DNA of 64,000 bases from an uncultured Eubacteriales bacterium (GTDB lineage Bacteria; Bacillota; Clostridia; Christensenellales; UBA1242): contig CAPRTS010000001.1 of the NCBI GenBank assembly GCA_948695535.1, positions 62,001 through 126,000 of the forward strand, in the 5' to 3' direction. The stretch's first letter is position 1. Each line of letters opens with the position of its first letter. The notes under the pieces were generated by a model. That model saw only the letters and a list, made by a program, of their open reading frames with translations. It did no database searches and was not told the origin of the DNA. The position numbers and the translations under genes were made by a program. This document shows positions 58,429 through 64,000 of this stretch, in pieces.

Positions 58429-59262
58429 ATGAATTCAACCAAAAACATATTGACTGCACCAAAGGTAGCGGAAATTACCGTGCCAAACGACCGTGTCTTT
58501 AAGACGAATCCGATCAGTTACGAATTGACCGATTATGCTTATGATTTGGGGGCACGAGTAGTAGATTCTTACCGCGATGCCCAGGGTAATAATCACGTAA
58601 TTGGCGAAACCTGGGTCAGCGGTACCCAAGGTCACCAGTTGAACGCTTTAACCTATTATGACGTTTATTCTTTACCCCATGACCAAATTTTCTTGCGGGA
58701 AGTACGGGCGGCGGGCGATGGTCAAGTTGGTGTCGCACCGTGCTTTGTCAATCCCGAAGCGTTAGGTATCGGTATGCAAACCATTGATGGAGAAGATTAC
58801 TTGACGATTTTTAACCGGAGCGGTAATTATCCCCAAGAACGTATTAGAGAACCCCAATTGCACAGCAGTTTGCAGAAACATAAATTGGTAGTTGATGCCC
58901 AAGATGATATTATCAGTGCTACTTACGCTTTACCGCGCTACCGCCGTGCCAGTAACAGTCCTCGTGGCGAAGTCGGTTGTCTGCCAGTGCGCACTTATGA
59001 GTACCGTGGCCAGCAATATGCTTACGCCGGTGGCGAATGGTATCACTGTGGCCCGATTAAAGTTACCCGCCAAGAGAACGGTAATATCCAGTGTAAAAAT
59101 TTACTGTTTGCGGCTCCGCATGGTGACGGGCGCGGTGCGAAGTCCTTGTATGCCTTTTTGAACCACCAATTCCTGGCGGACTTAGTTAAACACAGTACGG
59201 TTAAATTGTCGCATTTACAATTGGGAACAACTGCGATCAAAACACCAAGTCGCGAACAGTAA
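58429..59262 (+). CDS. Permuted DUF6273-like protein, paralogue 4
   Basis: Function unknown; 277 residues, a separate member of the family at 2315-5110. Shared order of motifs: LTDYAYDLGARVV near residue 27, IGETWVSG near 52, VGVAPCF near 93, NYPQERI near 127, ALPRYRR near 163, YEYRGQQYAYAG near 188, WYHCGPIKV near 203 and LYAFLNHQFLADL near 240. It sits directly before hrcA and its terminator is the hairpin whose loop carries the hrcA -35 box. No signal peptide. Base use is as in the host. Confidence 0.85.
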   Translation: MNSTKNILTAPKVAEITVPNDRVFKTNPISYELTDYAYDLGARVVDSYRDAQGNNHVIGETWVSGTQGHQLNALTYYDVYSLPHDQIFLREVRAAGDGQVGVAPCFVNPEALGIGMQTIDGEDYLTIFNRSGNYPQERIREPQLHSSLQKHKLVVDAQDDIISATYALPRYRRASNSPRGEVGCLPVRTYEYRGQQYAYAGGEWYHCGPIKVTRQENGNIQCKNLLFAAPHGDGRGAKSLYAFLNHQFLADLVKHSTVKLSHLQLGTTAIKTPSREQ

Positions 59263-59285
59263 TTTACTCACGATAAAAAAAATTT

Positions 59286-59313
59286 AAAAAAAGTGTTGAC
59301 AAGCACTTTTTTT
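59286..59313 (+). terminator. Hairpin after paralogue 4, with the hrcA -35 in its loop
   Basis: AAAAAAAGTG and CACTTTTTTT pair perfectly around the loop TTGACAAG. The T-run makes it a terminator for the upstream gene. Confidence 0.8.
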
Positions 59314-59323
59314 TGCGTATAAT
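59296..59323 (+). promoter_or_regulatory. hrcA operon promoter
   Basis: TTGACA (59296-59301), 16-bp spacer, TATAAT (59318-59323). The strongest consensus promoter in the window, directly followed by the CIRCE-like operator. Confidence 0.88.
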
Positions 59324-59324
59324 A

Positions 59325-59351
59325 TTAGCAGTACTGGGAGGTGAGTGCTAG
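59325..59351 (+). promoter_or_regulatory. CIRCE-like HrcA operator
   Basis: TTAGCAGTA, 9 bp, GAGTGCTAG. Consensus CIRCE is TTAGCACTC-N9-GAGTGCTAA; the right arm fits best. The 9-bp spacer CTGGGAGGT includes the ribosome site GGGAGG, so HrcA would also lie over the translation start region in DNA. Confidence 0.85.
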
Positions 59352-59354
59352 CAA

Positions 59355-60395
59355 ATGGCGAAGTTATCAGACAGGTTACAGTCATTGTTAATGGTTAGTG
59401 TGGAAGACTACATTCGTAACGCCGTGCCAATTGCATCGGGAGCGTTAGCCAGCCACAGTAATATTGCCAAGTCTTCGGCAACAATCCGTAATGATTTGAA
59501 AACCTTAGAAGAAATGGGTTATTTACGGCAAGTACATACCAGTGGGGGGCGTGTACCAACAACGATGGGCTACCGTGCTTACGTTAACCAAGTGTTGGGT
59601 GAAATGAATATTAAGTCGGGGGAACTGTCGTTCGCGGCCAATACGGTCTCGGGACGGGTACAAAGTTTGCCGGCAATTATTGAAGATTTGACCCAAAAAA
59701 TCAGCGTTGCCTTTAATTTCCCCGTAGTTGTAAAAACTAAGTTTGACCAATTGCACGTTAACGAAGTGATGATTGTGCCGTTGGTCGAAGGCAACACCAT
59801 GATTTTAATCAAGACGAACGCAGGCAGTTTGAACGGAACTTTGCAAACGTCCGAACCATTGACGGACAAGCAAGCCGAAGACGCCAGCGCGGCCTTGAAT
59901 ACTAAGGTGCGGGGATTGACGTTACAGGCAATGTTGGAAAATTTACCAAGTATCGCCCAAACGATAAAACAGGATTTGAGTTTCTTTGATGACTTGTGCT
60001 CGGGGATCAGTAAACAATTAGAAAAGTTTATTGACGCGAACATCAGTCGCAATTTGAACACCGTGAAACTGTTGGAAATTCCGGAATACAACGACATTCA
60101 AAAGATTCGTCAAATCAGCAAAGCAGTCAGTGATGATGCCACCATGAGTAAGGCCTTGGACGCGGACGATACAGTAGTAATTGGGGCGGAGATTGACAAT
60201 AATATCTTGGCGGACAGTTCTATTGTGAAGTTTAATTATAACGTTTGCGGAGAAAATATTGCCAGCATCGGTTTAGTAGGCCCTGACCGCATTGACTACA
60301 AACAACTAATTATTGCTCTGTACGCGTTGTTATCGCAAACCAAAGAACAACGCTTACTGACCGATAATAAAGGAGGTAAAAATGAAGGAAAATAA
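59355..60395 (+). CDS. hrcA: Heat-inducible transcription repressor HrcA
   Basis: HrcA represses heat-shock operons by binding CIRCE; GroEL keeps it active. The 346-residue protein has the family length, an N-terminal winged helix (about 1-75, containing SSATIRNDLKTLEEMGYLRQVHTSGGRVPTT), and the C-terminal regulatory part with GIGxVGP-like IASIGLVGPDRIDYKQLI near residue 307. It is first in hrcA-grpE-dnaK-dnaJ and should repress itself through the operator ahead of it. Its end overlaps grpE by 14 nt. Confidence 0.97.
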   Translation: MAKLSDRLQSLLMVSVEDYIRNAVPIASGALASHSNIAKSSATIRNDLKTLEEMGYLRQVHTSGGRVPTTMGYRAYVNQVLGEMNIKSGELSFAANTVSGRVQSLPAIIEDLTQKISVAFNFPVVVKTKFDQLHVNEVMIVPLVEGNTMILIKTNAGSLNGTLQTSEPLTDKQAEDASAALNTKVRGLTLQAMLENLPSIAQTIKQDLSFFDDLCSGISKQLEKFIDANISRNLNTVKLLEIPEYNDIQKIRQISKAVSDDATMSKALDADDTVVIGAEIDNNILADSSIVKFNYNVCGENIASIGLVGPDRIDYKQLIIALYALLSQTKEQRLLTDNKGGKNEGK

Positions 60396-60918
60396 GACAA
60401 GTGCAACTAATAAAGAGGCCACAGCCGCGAAACAGGCAGCAACGCCTGCGACGGCTACGGCGGTGGCTGATACCGAAAAAATTATTGCCGATTTGCAAGC
60501 CAAGGTAAAAGAAAATTTAGACTTAGCGAAATACCAAAAGGCTGAGTTTGAAAATTTCAAACGTCGTAATAAAGACGCGGTGACCAATGCTTTTGCGGAT
60601 GGACAAGCCTACGTGATTAACTTGTTGTTGCCGGTCTATGACGGTGTAGTGGAAGCCAGCAAGAAAATTGCTGATCCGGCGGACTTAGCGGGCTTCGCGA
60701 TTATCCGTAAGAAGTTAGATGACTTGTTCACGCAATTGGGCATTGAAGCCATTGCTACGGAAAATCAACCTTTTGATCCGAAGTTGCATAACGCAGCGGC
60801 GGTAGAAAAAGTGGACGGCAAGGAACCGAACCTGATTTTGGAAGAATGGCAAAAGGGCTTTACTTTCCACGGTCACGTGTTGCGACCCGCGATGGTCAAA
60901 GTTTCGGGAGGAGCGTAG
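60382..60918 (+). CDS. grpE: Nucleotide exchange factor GrpE
   Basis: GrpE releases ADP from DnaK. The 178-residue product has a low-complexity A/T-rich N-terminus, a coiled coil around residues 30-70 (LQAKVKENLDLAKYQKAEFENFKRRNK) and a beta-domain end with the family motif FHGHVLRPAMVKVSGG. GGAGG lies 7 nt before ATG 60382, within the overlap with hrcA. The usual ending xxxRPAxVxV is met by LRPAMVKV. Confidence 0.96.
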   Translation: MKENKTSATNKEATAAKQAATPATATAVADTEKIIADLQAKVKENLDLAKYQKAEFENFKRRNKDAVTNAFADGQAYVINLLLPVYDGVVEASKKIADPADLAGFAIIRKKLDDLFTQLGIEAIATENQPFDPKLHNAAAVEKVDGKEPNLILEEWQKGFTFHGHVLRPAMVKVSGGA

Positions 60919-61019
60919 TATGTAGGACATCGGTAAACTTAAAGCAAAATACTGCAATACGAAAAACTAAACAGCATATTAAAAAATAAAATTAAAATTA
61001 AAAAGGGAGAAAATAAAAA

Positions 61020-62840
61020 ATGCAAACAACAAATAAAATTATTGGGATTGACTTGGGAACCACGAACAGTTGTGTTTCCGTAATTGAAGGTAGCGAACCG
61101 GTCGTTATCGCGAACAGTGAAGGTGGACGTACAACCCCGTCAGTGGTAGGCGTCACTAAGGCGGGCGAACGAATTGTCGGACAAGTAGCTAAACGTCAAG
61201 CGGTATCGAACGCCGAAGATACCATTATTTCGATTAAACGTAAAATGGGTACGGCCGAAAAAGTTAGTATGGGCGGTAAAAAATACACACCGCAAGAAAT
61301 CTCGGCAATGATTTTGACTAAGTTAAAAAACGACGCCGAAGCTTACTTGGGTGCCAAAGTGACCAAAGCGGTTATCACCGTGCCGGCTTACTTTAACGAC
61401 AGCCAACGGCAAGCGACCAAAGACGCGGGCAAGATTGCGGGCTTGGAAGTAATGCGCATTATTAACGAACCGACCGCGGCAGCCTTAGCTTATGGTTTGG
61501 ATAAAGACAACAAAGCGGGCGAAAAGATTTTGGTGTATGACCTGGGTGGTGGTACGTTCGATGTTTCGATTTTGGATTTGGCGGACGGCGTGTTTGAAGT
61601 GTTGGCTACTAATGGTGATACGCACTTGGGTGGTGACGACTTCGACCAAAAAATTATTGACTTGGTCTTGGCGGACTTCAAGGCTAAAAACGGCATTGAT
61701 TTAAGCAAAGACAAAATGGCCATGCAACGACTTAAACAAGCGGCGGAAAAAGCCAAGATTGATTTAAGTGGTATGACCAAAACCACGATCAGTGAAGCCT
61801 ACATTACGGCGGACGCGACGGGTCCCAAGCATTTGGAATTTGATTTAAGTCGTGCGAAGTTCGATGACGTGACTAAGGAATTGATTGATCGTTCAATGAA
61901 GTGTGTAGACGCGTGTATGAAAGACGCGAAGTTGAGTTTTGCGGACATCAAGAAAGTGATCTTGGTCGGTGGTTCAACCCGTATCCCGGCCGTGGTGGAC
62001 GCTTTGAAGAAAAAAACCGGCAAAGAACCGTTTAAGGGCGTTAACCCTGACGAATGCGTGGCAATTGGGGCGGCGATTCAAGGTGGCGTCTTAGCGGGGG
62101 ATGTGAAGGACGTGTTGTTGTTGGACGTAACGCCGTTGTCGTTAGGTATTGAAACCTTGGGTGGTGTTTGCACCAAGTTAATTGAACGCAACACCACGAT
62201 CCCGACCAAAAAAAGTCAAGTGTTCTCGACCGCGGCGGATAACCAACCGGGCGTGGATATTCATGTGTTGCAAGGTGAACGCGAATTTGCGGCGGATAAT
62301 AAAACATTGGGACGCTTCATGCTGAACGATATTCCGCCCGCACCACGTGGTGTACCGCAAATTGAAGTGACTTTCGATATTGACTCCAACGGTATTGTTT
62401 CGGTATCGGCGAAAGATTTAGGCACTAACAAATCGCAATCGATTACCATTACCAGCAGTACCAACATGAGTAAAGAAGATATCGACAAAGCGATTAAAGA
62501 AGCGGAAGCCAACGCGGCCGAAGACCAAAAACGTAAGGAAGTAGTTGACGCCAAGAACATGGCTGACAGTGCAATTTTCGGTATTGAAAAATTAGTACGT
62601 GACAACGGTGAAAAACTGAGCGACGATGATAAGAAAGTCTTGACCGACGCGGTAGAAAAATTGAAAAAAGATATCGCGGACGACAATGATGCGGAAAGCA
62701 TCAAAAAGAAAATGGAAGAATTCACCAAGTCAACGCAAGCGATTGTAATGAAATTGTACCAAAGCGCCCAAAACGAACAACAACCCAGTGAAGGAGCAAC
62801 CAGCACGAACCCGGACGAAGTAGTGCATGAAGATAAATAA
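61020..62840 (+). CDS. dnaK: Chaperone DnaK (Hsp70)
   Basis: DnaK binds exposed hydrophobic peptides under ATP control with DnaJ and GrpE. The 606-residue protein has the ATPase signature [14 protein letters not shown] at the start, [14 protein letters not shown] near residue 170, [13 protein letters not shown] near 315, and the substrate domain with [17 protein letters not shown] near 363. The C-terminal lid is present; the tail ([17 protein letters not shown]) is short, as in many Firmicutes. AAAGGGAG lies 9 nt before ATG 61020. A 101-bp gap follows grpE with no obvious signal beyond this site. Confidence 0.99.
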   Translation: MQTTNKIIGIDLGTTNSCVSVIEGSEPVVIANSEGGRTTPSVVGVTKAGERIVGQVAKRQAVSNAEDTIISIKRKMGTAEKVSMGGKKYTPQEISAMILTKLKNDAEAYLGAKVTKAVITVPAYFNDSQRQATKDAGKIAGLEVMRIINEPTAAALAYGLDKDNKAGEKILVYDLGGGTFDVSILDLADGVFEVLATNGDTHLGGDDFDQKIIDLVLADFKAKNGIDLSKDKMAMQRLKQAAEKAKIDLSGMTKTTISEAYITADATGPKHLEFDLSRAKFDDVTKELIDRSMKCVDACMKDAKLSFADIKKVILVGGSTRIPAVVDALKKKTGKEPFKGVNPDECVAIGAAIQGGVLAGDVKDVLLLDVTPLSLGIETLGGVCTKLIERNTTIPTKKSQVFSTAADNQPGVDIHVLQGEREFAADNKTLGRFMLNDIPPAPRGVPQIEVTFDIDSNGIVSVSAKDLGTNKSQSITITSSTNMSKEDIDKAIKEAEANAAEDQKRKEVVDAKNMADSAIFGIEKLVRDNGEKLSDDDKKVLTDAVEKLKKDIADDNDAESIKKKMEEFTKSTQAIVMKLYQSAQNEQQPSEGATSTNPDEVVHEDK

Positions 62841-63991
62841 TGAAAAACCCATACGAATCATTAGGAGTAAGCAAAAACGCGAGTGCCGACGAAATTAAGT
62901 CGGCATATCGCCGTTTAGCGAAAAAGTATCACCCTGACGCTAACCCGAACAACAAGGAAGCGGAAGAAAAATTTAAGGAAATTAACGGTGCTTACGAGGT
63001 TCTCAGTAATCCGCAGAAAAAAGCTAACTACGACCGCTTTGGTTCGCCCGATGGCCCGAGTTTCGGTGGCGGTAGTGGCAACGCGGGTGGCGGTTTTGGT
63101 GGTTTCGATTTTGGTGGGTTTGGTGGTTTTAGTGACATCTTTGAAAACATTTTTGACGGTGGTATAGACGGTTTATTTGGTGGTCGTCGGGGGCAAGCCA
63201 AAGCGCAACGCGGCAGCGATATTGTGTTGGATATTAACATTAGTTTCGAGGAAAGTTGCAATGGTGTTGCTAAAAACGTCACTTTTAACCGTAATGAGCG
63301 TTGTCCGTCCTGTAATGGTACGGGCGCAAAAGACGCGAGTAGTTTGCACGTGTGCAGTTATTGCCACGGCGCGGGGCACGTTAAACAGACACAACGTTTG
63401 GGAGCGTTTGGCGTCATTGAAAATGTGGTGACTTGTTCGGTTTGCGGTGGTACCGGTAAAGTGATTAGTGACAAATGTAAACAGTGTAACGGTAAAGGTA
63501 ATCTCAAAAAACAAGTGGTTTACACGGTCAATATTCCGGCGGGGATTGATGATGGTCAAACATTGACGATCAGTGGCGAAGGGAACGTGGTCACCAACGG
63601 TACGGGTATCCCGGGGGATTTGCACATTCGGGTTCACGTGGAAAAGCACCCTATTTTAGTCCGTGACGGTTTTGATTTGTATATGGAACTGCCGATTACT
63701 TTTACTCAGGCCATTTTGGGTACCAAGGTACAAATCCCGGTGGTTGGTGGTACTACGTTTTTGGAGGTACCACCCAATACCCAAAACGGTACAATTCACC
63801 GTTTACGGGGTAAGGGCATTAAACGGCTGCGTTCAATTGGCAATGGCGATTTGGTGGTTAAAATTTTCGTGGAAATGCCGAAAACAATTGACAAACGTAC
63901 GGCGCAGTTGCTGACGGCACTGGACAACGATTTGCGCTTGGATAACTACAAAAAAGTTGCGTCCTACCGTAATCGCGTCTACAATAAGTAA
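62840..63991 (+). CDS. dnaJ: Chaperone DnaJ (Hsp40)
   Basis: DnaJ delivers substrates to DnaK and stimulates its ATPase. The 383-residue protein is class A: J domain with HPD (YHPDANP) near residue 31, G/F-rich region about 75-130, zinc domain with [24 protein letters not shown] and CKQCNGKG near 152-217, and the C-terminal substrate-binding part. Its ATG shares one base with the dnaK stop (TAATG), so the two are coupled. It ends 9 nt before the window end. Confidence 0.98.
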   Translation: MKNPYESLGVSKNASADEIKSAYRRLAKKYHPDANPNNKEAEEKFKEINGAYEVLSNPQKKANYDRFGSPDGPSFGGGSGNAGGGFGGFDFGGFGGFSDIFENIFDGGIDGLFGGRRGQAKAQRGSDIVLDINISFEESCNGVAKNVTFNRNERCPSCNGTGAKDASSLHVCSYCHGAGHVKQTQRLGAFGVIENVVTCSVCGGTGKVISDKCKQCNGKGNLKKQVVYTVNIPAGIDDGQTLTISGEGNVVTNGTGIPGDLHIRVHVEKHPILVRDGFDLYMELPITFTQAILGTKVQIPVVGGTTFLEVPPNTQNGTIHRLRGKGIKRLRSIGNGDLVVKIFVEMPKTIDKRTAQLLTALDNDLRLDNYKKVASYRNRVYNK

Positions 63992-64000
63992 AGCAGATTA

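Overview
The window looks like chromosome of an uncultured, endospore-forming Clostridia-type Firmicute. Evidence: spoIIE, a gerA-type germination operon, the hrcA-grpE-dnaK-dnaJ order behind a CIRCE-like operator, addAB, and a class I lysyl-tRNA synthetase. Many proteins are shorter than their families (GerAA, GerAB, GerAC, UvrC, ComEC, AddAB, SufB), which suggests a compact genome. No rRNA or CRISPR array was seen.

Layout: 1-2.2 kb holds the N-terminal part of secA (minus strand, cut by the window edge). 2.3-5.1 kb holds three tandem paralogues of an unusual family whose motif order looks like a circular permutation of DUF6273. 5.2-11.2 kb runs spoIIE, recR, an unknown gene, comEC and holA. 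11.1-17.7 kb has a U32 peptidase against addB-addA. 17.7-20.6 kb has a membrane protein and the short gerAA-AB-AC operon. 20.6-25.8 kb has class I lysS, an unknown helical gene, and mnmG/mnmE. 25.8-29.7 kb has aldolase, a glycosyltransferase, gap and a lipoprotein. 29.7-35.1 kb has an MFS transporter bracketed by copies of an RNHCP gene end, then ftsH and a compact uvrC. 35.1-36.2 kb holds a candidate phase-variable surface protein switched by a (GAAC)10 tract. A DUF378 gene and tRNA-Arg follow.

About 36.7-43.0 kb is a clearly AT-richer integrated element. It carries a C5 DNA methyltransferase, a probable restriction endonuclease, a winged-helix-like protein, an HUH Rep, a large serine recombinase, and long hairpin-rich non-coding stretches that could serve as origins. 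The chromosome resumes with a methyltransferase, a GT8 glycosyltransferase, an acyltransferase, an ABC exporter, a 640-residue unknown protein, a PrsA-like lipoprotein, argS, glf, tRNA-Pro, sufC-sufB, small membrane proteins, a fourth permuted DUF6273-like paralogue, and hrcA-grpE-dnaK-dnaJ.

A feature running through the host DNA, and not seen in the inserted element, is the promoter layout. In about twenty genes a good -35/-10 pair (spacer 16-18) ends only 5-7 nt before the start codon and there is no Shine-Dalgarno sequence. These mRNAs should be leaderless. Internal operon genes and a few others use normal AGGAG sites. This layout also decides several start codons given below.
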